Source: Bacteroides sp. (lineage in GTDB: Bacteria; Bacteroidota; Bacteroidia; Bacteroidales; Bacteroidaceae). From it: DNA of 43,674 bases. The position numbers and the translations under genes are program-made. How positions within the stretch are numbered: the first letter of the stretch is position 1; every line of letters begins with the position of its first letter. The stretch spans positions 1-43,674 of the forward strand of contig JAJQBG010000261.1 of assembly GCA_021203405.1 (NCBI GenBank), given 5' to 3'. Positions 12,080-21,672 of the stretch are shown one piece after another. The notes under the pieces are model-generated. The model did not search any database, was not told the origin of the DNA, and saw only the letters and a list, made by a program, of their open reading frames with translations.

Positions 12080-13270
12080 ATGAAAAAAATAATAGTTGTA
12101 ACAGTTGCGTTCTTTGTTCTTTTTACAGGGTGTAAAGAGGAAAATTTCCGGGTTCCCTACGGTCCCGATAACGGTCGGGCTCCCGGTAAGATCGAGTTTC
12201 TGGAATATGAATCCATTCCCGGAGGGGCCATTGTCAGATACAGATCTCCGGACGATGAAGACCTGTTGTATGTAAAAGCCGTTTATACCCTCACTTCCGG
12301 AAGGTCGATGGAGGCAAAAGCCTCTATCTATGATAATCAGATTGAGATAGTCGGTTATAACGATACAGAGGAAAAGGAGATCGTTTTCTCCACCGTAGAC
12401 CGGTATGAGAACGAGGGAGAGCCGGTTACCGTAAAAATAAAACCCGGTGTTTCTGCACTCACTACTGCGTTCCATACCCTCTCTATCAATGAAGCTTTCG
12501 GCGGGGCTACCATCAGCCTGCAGAATGAAGACCGGGGGAACCTCATCATCAGTGTCCTTACTCCCGATTCCATCGGGCAGATGGAAGTCATTGCAGAGAA
12601 TTATACCTCCCTGCGGAACATTCGTTTTGCTGTCCGGGGATATGGGCCGGAGAGACGTGCCTTCGGAGTCTGCCTGAGAGATCGCTGGGATAACCTGACA
12701 GATACCCTTTATCAGGAACTCATTCCCTGGGAAGAGCATGAACTCGATAAGGCAAATTTCAGGGAGGTTGTACTGGAGACCGATATCCGTCTGAATGCAT
12801 GGGGCTTCTCCATGGCCCATATCTGGAACAATGAATATGGATGGGGACTCAATGACATGTGTCACAGTGAAGATTTCCCCGCTTATCCTGTCTGGTTTAC
12901 TTTTGACCTCGGAGTAACAGCCCAGTTGAGCCGTTATATGTACTGGCAGCGGCTTCAGGAAGGATCTTTCTACCGTCATGGCAATATGAAAGAGTGGGAA
13001 GTATATGGAAGAGCCGATATTCCGCCGGCAAACGGCACGTGGGAGGGATGGACACTTCTACGCGAATGCGAATCTTTCAAGCCTTCGGGGCTTCCGCCGG
13101 GCGAAGGCTCTTTTACCTAGGAAGATATAGATTATGCCGTCAAAGGTGAAGAGTTTGAGTTCCCTTCGGATATTCCACCTGTCAGGTATATACGCTTCAA
13201 GGTATTAGGGTCTTTTGACGATACCCATACCATACATTTTCTGAGATATCTTTCTTTGGTCAGATCGTAG
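12080..13270 (+). pseudogene. DUF4959/DUF5126/DUF5000-type surface lipoprotein with in-frame TAG at 13118-13120
   Basis: MKKIIVVTVAFFVLFTGCKEENFRVPYGPDN...; after the TAG the same frame continues EDIDYAVKGEEFEFPSDIPPVRYIRFKVLGSFDDTHTIHFLRYLSLVRS to TAG 13268-13270. Confidence 0.8.
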
Positions 13271-13288
13271 AGTAAATGACTTATAAAT

Positions 13289-13978
13289 ATGAAAACAGTA
13301 AAAACAATAATGATTCTGTTGTGCCTGGCCGCACTGGGCGCATGTGGAGATATGATCGAGAATATACGCCCCTATTTAGATAAAGGCGAAACCATCTATG
13401 TAGGCAAAGTAGACTCTCTTCACACCTTACTGGGGTATAACCGTATTATGCTGGTGGGATACCTGCCTTATGGTATGAACCAGACAAGCTATAGCATAAC
13501 CGTTACAGACCCGGAAGGAGTGAGCCGGGTGTATGAGAACAGCGTTTCCAGAGTTAACCTGACAGATACCCTGGAGATACTCTTTGAGGAGCTGAAAGAG
13601 GGACAGTATAGTTTTGATATGACAATGTATGACAGATACGGGAACTCTTCCCTGACGGTTACTGCCGATGGATATGCCTATGGAGATTTCTACCGGTCTA
13701 CTCTGCTTAACCGCAGGATTGAACGGGTTGAAAAGATAGAAGAGGGTGTTCGTATCACCTGGAGGGCCATGGAAGGAGCCCTCTATACGGAAGTCAGCTA
13801 TCTCAATGAAAAGGAAGAAGTAATCTTTCTGGAGGTGGAGAACAAAGAAAATAGTACGGTCATAGAGAATTATAAACCGGGCAGCCTGTTTACCTGGTGA
13901 AGTGCGTATGTGCCGGTTGAACTCTCTGTCCTGGATATTTTTTATGCGACAGCCGGTGAAATGTATTTTCCCGAATAA
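13289..13978 (+). pseudogene. DUF4998-type surface lipoprotein with in-frame TGA at 13898-13900
   Basis: Lipobox LGACGDM; the frame continues after TGA as SAYVPVELSVLDIFYATAGEMYFPE to TAA 13976-13978. Confidence 0.72.
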
Positions 13979-13997
13979 CCGAAACTCCCTGCAACAG

Positions 13998-14021
13998 CTG
14001 GCCGGATCTCTATCCGGCCAG
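13998..14021. terminator. Candidate hairpin at convergent gene ends (no strong T-tract)
   Basis: CTGGCCGGAT-CTCT-ATCCGGCCAG, 10-bp stem with 4-nt loop, overlapping the stop codon of the metallophosphoesterase. Confidence 0.5.
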
Positions 14022-14501
14022 TTCTATCACTTCCAGATCCTTAAATTCACCGCTATCAATGGTGAAACGAACCAGGGTACGCACTTTATGGAAACCAGAT
14101 ATACTGGCAGCTCCCGGATTAATATGGAGCATCCGCAAGGTTTTATCGTATTTTACTTTCAGGATATGGGAGTGCCCGCTGATAAAGAGTTGCGGAGGAT
14201 GCACCATCAGGCTTCCCTGAATGGAAGGATCATATTTCCCCGGATAGCCGCCGATGTGTTTGATCAGTATCTCAGCCCCTTCCAGGGTAAACCGGTTTAC
14301 CTGCGGATAAACTCTCCGGATATCTTGCCCGTCAATATTACCATATACCGCCCGGAAGGGACGGAACGCTGCCAGTTTGTTGGCTACTTCGAGCGAGCCG
14401 ATATCACCGGCGTGCCATATCTCGTCGCAGCTTTCAAAATAGTCCAGGTATTTGTCGTCCCAGTATCCGTGGGTATCTGATAAGAGTCCGATCCTTTTCA
14501 T
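14010..14501 (-). CDS. YfcE-like metallophosphoesterase
   Basis: MKRIGLLSDTHGYWDD...HAGDIGS...VYGNID...SGHSH...NPGA motifs; 163 aa. Confidence 0.93.
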   Translation of the reverse strand: MKRIGLLSDTHGYWDDKYLDYFESCDEIWHAGDIGSLEVANKLAAFRPFRAVYGNIDGQDIRRVYPQVNRFTLEGAEILIKHIGGYPGKYDPSIQGSLMVHPPQLFISGHSHILKVKYDKTLRMLHINPGAASISGFHKVRTLVRFTIDSGEFKDLEVIELAG

Positions 14502-14606
14502 TCTTTTCTTTTTACTTCCTGCAAATGTAACACATTTTGCGAAAGTTTGAAGAGCAGCTTTTTCAATTCCTACAAAAAATGTATATTTACCACAAATTCA
14601 GGCTCT

Positions 14607-16676
14607 ATGGAAGGAGGTTATAACTATTTTAAACGGGATATAAGCTGGCTCTCATTCAACTACAGGGTATTACTGGAGGTGGAGGATGATACTTTGCCTT
14701 TGTATGAATGGATCAGGTTTATCTCCATCTACTCTTCCAACCTCGAAGAGTTCTATAAAATACGGGTGGCAGAGCATAAAGCTGCGCTCTCCGGAACCCG
14801 CAAAAGCGATGAGGATCTGCAGGCTACCCGGGAAGTGCTGGAGCAGATCACCCGGGAGGTGAACAGGCAACTGGAAAAGCGTGTGGATATCTATGAAAAT
14901 AAGATCCTTCCGGCACTCCGGGGAAACGGGATCATTTTTTACCAGAGCAGTCAGGTAGAGTCTTTCCATACGGAATATATACGTAGTTTTTTCCGGGAGG
15001 AGACCTTTCCTTATCTTCAGCCGGTCCTTATTGCCAAAGGTGATACGCTTACTTTCCTGCGGGATAACCGTCTTTATCTGGCTGTAAGAATGCTCCGTAA
15101 AAGTGTATCTCCGGAGGCTCCCGATCGGGTTCAATACTTTGTCCTGAAACTTCCTTATAGTAAGGTTCCCCGTTTTATTGAGCTTCCGGCCTGTAACGGT
15201 TATCACTACCTGATGTTCCTGGAAGATATTATTAAAGCCAATATCGGAATGATGTTTCCCGGATATGAAATGGATTGTGCTTATTGCATCAAGATCTCCC
15301 GGGATGCCGATATCCTGATCGATGAAGAGATTGCCGGCGATATTGTAGAGCAGGTTAAAAAGAAGGTAAAGAGACGCAAGATCGGTGCCGTATGCCGGTT
15401 CGTATATGACCGGGAAATGCCGGACGATTTTCTGGATTACCTGGTAGATGTCTTTGGCATTGACCGGAATGAACTGGTTGCCGGGGATAAACACCTCAAC
15501 CTGGAAGACCTGATCCATTTACCCGATCCGACCGGACGTTTGGATGTACCGCACGGGCTTACTCCCCTCAGGTTGACCTGTCTCAATAAAAAGGAGTCTG
15601 TTTTTGACTATATACACAACCGTGACCTCTTACTCCATTTTCCCTATCACTCTTTTGAACACTTTATCCATTTTCTCTACGAGGCGGTGCACGACCCGAT
15701 GACCCGCGAAATTATGATCACCCAGTACCGGGTCGCTCAGAATTCGGCAGTGATCCATACTCTGATCGCTGCGGCGCAGAACGGTAAAAAAGTAACAGTC
15801 TTTGTAGAGCTCAAAGCCCGGTTTGACGAGGAGAATAACCTGGCAACGGCAGAGATGATGAAAAATGCCGGTATACATATCATCTATAGTCTGCCGGGAT
15901 TGAAAGTGCATGCCAAGGTGGCGCTTATCAGGCGTACTACCGATAAGGGGCGGTTGTTAAAAAGTTATGCCTATATCAGTACGGGTAATTTCAATGAGAA
16001 GACCGCCCGTACCTATGCCGATACCGGACTTTTTACCTCAGAGAGAGAGATCGTGGAAGATGTATATACTCTTTTCCGCTATCTCCGGAAAGAGACTCAG
16101 AAACCGGTGTTTACTCACCTATTGGTCTCCCAGGTCAATATGCTGGATGAGCTCGACAGACTGATAGATCGTGAGATAGGACTGGCAGAAGCGGGAAAAG
16201 CGGGAAGGATTATCCTGAAAATGAATTCCCTACAGGATAAAAAGATGATAGATCGCCTGTATGAAGCCTCTGAAAAAGGAGTAAAGATCGATCTGATCAT
16301 ACGGGGGATCTGTTGCCTGATCCCCGGACAGCCCTATAGCCGGAACATCCGGATCACCCGTCTGGTGGATACCTTTCTGGAACACGCCCGTATCTGGTAT
16401 TTCGGCAATGATGTAAACCCGAAAGTCTATATCGGATCTCCCGACTGGATGAGGCGCAATCTCTACCGGCGTATTGAGGCCGTAGTTCCGGTGCAGGACC
16501 CGAAACTGAAAGGTGAGATCATCGATCTGCTTACCATCCAGCTTACCGATAACCAAAAAGCCTGCCGGGTGAATGAAAAGCTGGAGAATATCTTTAAACG
16601 GGAAGGAACAGCGCCTGTACGGGCTCAGTATTACTTCTATAACTATCTTGAAAAGAAGAATGTAACAGGATTGTAA
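14607..16676 (+). CDS. ppk1: Polyphosphate kinase (PPK1 family)
   Basis: FKRDISWLSFNYRVL, SNLEEFYKIRVAEHKAA, QYRVAQNSAVIHTLIAAAQNGKKVTVFVELKARFDEENN, HAKVALI, YISTGNFNEKTARTYADTGLFT. The ORF track starts at 14547; ATG 14607 fits the family start better. Confidence 0.95.
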   Translation: MEGGYNYFKRDISWLSFNYRVLLEVEDDTLPLYEWIRFISIYSSNLEEFYKIRVAEHKAALSGTRKSDEDLQATREVLEQITREVNRQLEKRVDIYENKILPALRGNGIIFYQSSQVESFHTEYIRSFFREETFPYLQPVLIAKGDTLTFLRDNRLYLAVRMLRKSVSPEAPDRVQYFVLKLPYSKVPRFIELPACNGYHYLMFLEDIIKANIGMMFPGYEMDCAYCIKISRDADILIDEEIAGDIVEQVKKKVKRRKIGAVCRFVYDREMPDDFLDYLVDVFGIDRNELVAGDKHLNLEDLIHLPDPTGRLDVPHGLTPLRLTCLNKKESVFDYIHNRDLLLHFPYHSFEHFIHFLYEAVHDPMTREIMITQYRVAQNSAVIHTLIAAAQNGKKVTVFVELKARFDEENNLATAEMMKNAGIHIIYSLPGLKVHAKVALIRRTTDKGRLLKSYAYISTGNFNEKTARTYADTGLFTSEREIVEDVYTLFRYLRKETQKPVFTHLLVSQVNMLDELDRLIDREIGLAEAGKAGRIILKMNSLQDKKMIDRLYEASEKGVKIDLIIRGICCLIPGQPYSRNIRITRLVDTFLEHARIWYFGNDVNPKVYIGSPDWMRRNLYRRIEAVVPVQDPKLKGEIIDLLTIQLTDNQKACRVNEKLENIFKREGTAPVRAQYYFYNYLEKKNVTGL

Positions 16677-16731
16677 TATGTATGACATTTGCGTGCAATA
16701 AGTTTGTTGTTTTTTTTGCAACATAATTATC

Positions 16732-18978
16732 ATGCATATGGAAACATTTTATTTACTGATCGTCGTTTTTCTATTCCTGCTTGCTATCTTTGACCTGATG
16801 GTCGGGGTGAGTAACGATGCTGTTAACTTTCTGAATTCTGCTATCGGGGCAAAAGCAGCACCTTTCAAAATTGTACTGATCGTAGCAGCGATCGGGGTTT
16901 TTGCCGGAGCGGCCCTTTCCAACGGAATGATGGATATTGCCCGTCACGGTATATATCAGCCACAATATTTCTATTTTGCAGAGATCATGTGTATCCTGCT
17001 GGCGGTTATGTTGACCGATGTGGTATTGCTGGATGTATTTAATACGCTGGGAATGCCTACCTCTACTACTGTTTCGATGGTGTTCGAACTGTTGGGAGGA
17101 ACGTTTGCCCTGGCTCTTATCAAAGTACACAACTCTGATTTTCTGGATTTCGGCATGTTGATCAATACCGAAAAGGCACTTTCGGTTATTATGGGTATTT
17201 TCCTTTCGGTAGCTATCGCTTTCTTTTTCGGTATGCTGGTACAATATATTGCCCGTCTGGTATTTACCTTCAACTATAAAAAGCGGATGAAGTACTCCAT
17301 CGGTATTTTCGGGGGAATTGCCGCTACTTCCATTCTCTATTTTATGCTGATCAAAGGGTTGAAAGATAGTTCCCTGATGACAAGTGATTTTAAAGCCTGG
17401 GTGTATGGAAATACCGGTATGATCGTACTCGGCTTTTTCGTTTTCTTTACGATCCTGATGCAGATCCTGCACTGGTGTAAAGTAAATGTTTTTAAGGTGG
17501 TTGTACTCATGGGAACTTTCGCGCTGGCCATGGCCTTTGCCGGGAATGACCTGGTGAACTTTATCGGTATCCCTCTTGCCGGTTACTCTTCCTTTATGGA
17601 CTTTATTTCTCAGGGGGCGGATGTTACTCCGGGTAATTTGCTAATGACCTCTTTACTGGGACCTGCTAAAACTCCCTGGTACTTCCTGATCGGTGCAGGT
17701 GCCATTATGGTATATGCCCTTTGCACTTCTAAAAAAGCACACAATGTCATTAAGACCTCCGTAAACCTTTCCCGTCAGGATGAAGGAGAGGAGAGTTTTG
17801 GTAGTACTCCTATTGCCCGTACCCTGGTTCGTGCCACTATGAACTTTGCACAGGGATTTGTAAGTATCGTACCCAAATCTACCCGCAACTGGATCGATAC
17901 CCGCTTCCGTAAGAATGAAGCCATTATTGAAGATGGAGCAGCGTTCGACCTCGTTCGTGCTTCCGTCAACCTGGTACTGGCCGGGTTGCTGATCGCCTTA
18001 GGAACATCTATAAAACTTCCCCTTTCCACTACCTATGTAACGTTTATAGTCGCTATGGGTACCTCACTGGCCGACAGAGCCTGGGGACGTGATTCAGCGG
18101 TATTCCGTATTACAGGTGTATTGAGTGTGATCGGCGGATGGTTCATTACTGCGGGAGCAGCCTTTACCAGCTGTTTCATCGTAGCACTGATCATTTATTA
18201 TGGAGGTGCAGTTGCTGTGGTGGGTATGATCGGGGTAGTAGCCGTTTCATTGATCCGGAGTCAGATCCTCTATAAAAAGAAGGCTAATAAAGGCCAGGGA
18301 CCGGATTCCTGGAAAGAGATCATGAATAATACGGACGAAACGAAAACACTGGGGCTTGTACGTGCTTTCAGCCTGGAAGAGCTTTCCAAGGTATTGGCAT
18401 ACGCCGAAGAGAACTTTGACCGTACGGTAGACTCTTTTATGAAAGAGAATCTCCGGGGATTGCGGAAAGCTGCCGGTGCTACCAAATTTGAAAAACAGCT
18501 TATTAAACAGATGAAACGCCAGAGTACACTGGCAGTAAGTAAACTGGATAACAATGTGTTGCTGGATAAGGGACTCTATATTTATCAGGGCAATGATTTT
18601 GCCGGTGAGATCGTATACAGTATCGGCCGTCTTATAGAGCCATGCCTGGAACATATTGATAACAACTTTAATCCGCTGAGTGAAGCGCAGAAAAAGGAGT
18701 TCACCGATGTAACCAAACATGTCTCTTACCTGCTCTCTTCCATCCGAACTATGATCACTTATAACCGGTATAATAATTTTCAGGAGATCATTGATATCTC
18801 CAACAAGGTAAACAGCCAGTTATCTCAGATCAACCGGGAAGAGTTGAAGCGTATCCAGGGAAATGCCGGTAGTATCAAAGTGAGTATGGTTTATCTTACG
18901 ATGATCCAGGAAGCTCAGAATGTGGTAAATTATTCGGTTAATCTGTTGAAGGTTACACGGCGGTTCCAGCAGGATTAA
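16732..18978 (+). CDS. PiT-family inorganic phosphate transporter with long cytoplasmic C-terminal region
   Basis: GVSNDAVNFLNSAIGAKAAPF, NTLGMPTSTTVSMVFELLGG, FAGNDLVNFIGIPLAGY, IKLPLSTTYVTFIVAMGTSLADRAWGRDSA. Confidence 0.93.
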   Translation: MHMETFYLLIVVFLFLLAIFDLMVGVSNDAVNFLNSAIGAKAAPFKIVLIVAAIGVFAGAALSNGMMDIARHGIYQPQYFYFAEIMCILLAVMLTDVVLLDVFNTLGMPTSTTVSMVFELLGGTFALALIKVHNSDFLDFGMLINTEKALSVIMGIFLSVAIAFFFGMLVQYIARLVFTFNYKKRMKYSIGIFGGIAATSILYFMLIKGLKDSSLMTSDFKAWVYGNTGMIVLGFFVFFTILMQILHWCKVNVFKVVVLMGTFALAMAFAGNDLVNFIGIPLAGYSSFMDFISQGADVTPGNLLMTSLLGPAKTPWYFLIGAGAIMVYALCTSKKAHNVIKTSVNLSRQDEGEESFGSTPIARTLVRATMNFAQGFVSIVPKSTRNWIDTRFRKNEAIIEDGAAFDLVRASVNLVLAGLLIALGTSIKLPLSTTYVTFIVAMGTSLADRAWGRDSAVFRITGVLSVIGGWFITAGAAFTSCFIVALIIYYGGAVAVVGMIGVVAVSLIRSQILYKKKANKGQGPDSWKEIMNNTDETKTLGLVRAFSLEELSKVLAYAEENFDRTVDSFMKENLRGLRKAAGATKFEKQLIKQMKRQSTLAVSKLDNNVLLDKGLYIYQGNDFAGEIVYSIGRLIEPCLEHIDNNFNPLSEAQKKEFTDVTKHVSYLLSSIRTMITYNRYNNFQEIIDISNKVNSQLSQINREELKRIQGNAGSIKVSMVYLTMIQEAQNVVNYSVNLLKVTRRFQQD

Positions 18979-19079
18979 TAAAAGGGAATAGCTTTAAGAG
19001 GATAGTGGTTTTTAAGGTAAACAGAGTGTTTCAGGATAAACGATCCTCTGAATTTTATACATAGAGGGTTTAACATATT

Positions 19080-19116
19080 CTTCCCCTGCCTTACAACGGC
19101 AGGGGAAGACGTTTTT
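19080..19116 (+). terminator. Rho-independent terminator between convergent PiT and SGNH genes
   Basis: CTTCCCCTGCC-TTACAAC-GGCAGGGGAAG (11-bp perfect stem) followed by ACGTTTTT. Confidence 0.85.
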
Positions 19117-19120
19117 AGGG

Positions 19121-20505
19121 TCAGGGTGTTGTGGATCTGAGAGTGATCTTTCTGCGTACCGGTTTATTTATCTCGTATATTTTAGCAATCAGTCCCTCCA
19201 TTTCCTGCTCGCGGGCCTCACGTACTTCCGGATGCATCATTTTGGTATAGATGTCCCGGTGACCGGGTAACCAGACGTTGGTAGCCAGGTTTTCATCCAG
19301 TACATCAATGGATCTTCTGTTGTTGGCAAACAGGAGTCCTTTCTCCTGGAAGAAACAGAATTGTATCCAGGCGTACTGTCTGAACCCTCTTTCTATCTCC
19401 CAGCGATACTCATTCAGGTGCATGACAGCCAGTGCCTGCTGATATTGGGGAGTTTTGGTTTCGTTAGCCAGGTTAATGCCTTTTGCCCACTCTTCTCCGC
19501 TCCATACCCCGATCTCTTCGTCGTCAATAAAAAGTATATGATCTCCTTTCAATCCGGTAACTTTGAGTATTTCCTGATTCATCTCTTCCATAAAAGGAAC
19601 TACTTTGACTGCTTCGGCCTGGCTTATTTTCTGTTCCCATCCCCGTGCAATGGTATCTAACGGATAAGGCAGTGTGTGGGCCAGGTAATCAAAACTAAGC
19701 TCTTTGCCTGATTTTTTATAGAGGAGATCTCGCAGTTTACCGCTTTGATAACTTTTGATTGTGACGCATTAATTTCAACATCTGCTACCTCTTTACCTGC
19801 AAATCCCTGCTCCTTCAGGAACAGATAGGCCATCACCATGTGCCCGTTATTATCCGGATGAATACGGTCATTGCCGCAAAGGGTAAAAGAGGGGAGTGCC
19901 TGCTGCATTTTTTGATTAATAGTTGTCATCGGTTCATTGAAGTCTATGAACTGCCAGTTATTTTGCCGGGCAGATTGTCTCTGGAATTCCATAATCCTTT
20001 TCATCACTTCGTTCTTGCCCTGTAAGGGAGGGTTGGGGATCTGTGCGGTTTCGTCATAAGGCGAACTTCCCATCAATACTATTTTTGTATCAGATAATCC
20101 TTGCAAGCGCTTTTCTACCAGCTGGTAGTTAGCAAAACATTCCTGGTATTTTTGTTCACCGAACTCTTTCGGGTTACTACCGTTGTATTCGGAATAGCCT
20201 GAGTCATTCATTCCGAAGGTGACCATCAGCACTGTGGGCCTTTTATTAAAAACATCTGTATCTAAACGTTGGTACATATCCCAGGCTGTATTTCCTCCTA
20301 TACCGGCATTGAGGATGGTAAGTTTCATTTCGGGGAAACGTGTCATGTAATAAAGCCATATATAGGAGTGGTAGTGTCCGCCGTCGGTGATGCTGTTTCC
20401 TAAGAATACGGCTCTGTCCCCCTCTTTAAAGGGAGAAATAGTCTGGGCAACGGTTGAAAAAGATAGGGTGACAATGGTTATCAGGGATACGATCATTCTT
20501 TTCAT
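19121..20505 (-). pseudogene. SGNH/GDSL-type hydrolase, disrupted by a 1-nt frameshift in the T-run 19712-19717
   Basis: N-terminal part GDRAVFLGNSITDGGHYHSY, GIGGNTAWDMYQRL, GNDRIHPDNNGHM. Adding one nucleotide to the run gives SSIKKSGKELSFDYLAHTLPYPLDTIARGWEQKISQAEAVKVVPFMEEMNQEI, joining ORF 19121-19591. Confidence 0.8.
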
Positions 20506-20559
20506 CTTCTTATTTGTAGTTAAGTTATTAAATCAGGGTAAATATACATAGGGAAAAAG

Positions 20560-21672
20560 TTATTCAGGATGATAGACGGCAACGGCTACCCGGGAGTCGG
20601 CACAACCATAATAAAGGAACCATTTTTCCTGATGGTAGACGAGTCCTTCAATGAACACGGTCCCGGCAGGATACTGGCCGCTCTTCTCAAAATCAGCTTC
20701 GGGAATGAAAAAGGGTTTATCTAATCTGCCGATCAACCGGGTAGGGTCTCTCAGGTCAAACAAAGCCTGGCCTGCACAATAAGAGTTAGCTGTATACCGG
20801 GTATCCCCCTCGGTCCCGGCTTTGTTTTTACCGTTGTACATCAATAGGATTCCTTTATCGGTCATGATCGCCGGAGGACCGCATTCTGCCAGGTAGCTGT
20901 CAAATTTGCCCGGACGCGTGGTCATTACTTTCAGCAGGTCCCCCTTCTCGTCGAGCAGGGGTGTCCAGTTAATAAGGTCTTCTGAGGTGGCTACATTCAC
21001 GAGCTCTTCTCCCCAGTACATCCAGTATTTATTGTCTATTTTTGCAATGACCTGTTTGCCGTTCTCCAGTTTGGTGATAATGGATGCTGATTTGGAAAAA
21101 TCGTTGAAGAAACGCCCGTTGTATGCTTTAGCAAACGCAGGTCCGTATTTATCCCAATGTTGCAGGTCACGGGAGGTGGCTACGGCTAAACGTGCCTGCT
21201 TCCTGTTCCATTGGGTATAAAACATTACATAGAGACCTTCTTCGGTCATCGCAATACGGGGATCTTCACACCCTCCGGGCCATTCCAGTTCTCTCTGGCT
21301 GTCTGTGCCGGGATAGAACACCGGAGTGCTTTTGCGCTGGAAGTGTAGCCCGTCTTCAGACCAGGCGTAGCCGAGACGGGAAGTTCGCCCTCCGATACCT
21401 TCGCCCGATCTATCTTCGGCACGATAGAGTACGATCACTTTTCCATCGTAACTGGTGGCACCGGGGTTAAAAGTATCGTTAGATTCCCAGGCTACGGAAT
21501 CCTGGGTCAGCGGGCAATAGAACTTCGTATCTTCTACCGGAGAGAGGATGGGGTTTAATCCTTCGGGGCGCCGGAAATCTGCCCATGCCCAATCCGGATA
21601 GTCATTTTTGGGTGGTTGGCTGCATGCGGCAAGGGTAATGGTGACGACTAAATAAAAAATAATTCTTTTCAT
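20560..21672 (-). CDS. GH130 family glycoside phosphorylase/mannosidase lipoprotein
   Basis: Intact; lipobox LAACSQ; FNPGATSYDGKVIVLYRAED, WPGGCEDPRI, ECGPPAIMTDKGILLMYNGKN, PAGTVFIEGLVYHQEKWFLYYGCADSRVAVA. Confidence 0.88.
   Translation of the reverse strand: MKRIIFYLVVTITLAACSQPPKNDYPDWAWADFRRPEGLNPILSPVEDTKFYCPLTQDSVAWESNDTFNPGATSYDGKVIVLYRAEDRSGEGIGGRTSRLGYAWSEDGLHFQRKSTPVFYPGTDSQRELEWPGGCEDPRIAMTEEGLYVMFYTQWNRKQARLAVATSRDLQHWDKYGPAFAKAYNGRFFNDFSKSASIITKLENGKQVIAKIDNKYWMYWGEELVNVATSEDLINWTPLLDEKGDLLKVMTTRPGKFDSYLAECGPPAIMTDKGILLMYNGKNKAGTEGDTRYTANSYCAGQALFDLRDPTRLIGRLDKPFFIPEADFEKSGQYPAGTVFIEGLVYHQEKWFLYYGCADSRVAVAVYHPE

Noticed and set aside
13902-14480. 192-aa + strand ORF opposite the metallophosphoesterase
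   Set aside because: The reverse strand encodes a clear YfcE-like phosphoesterase with all metal-binding motifs; the + ORF is its antisense shadow.
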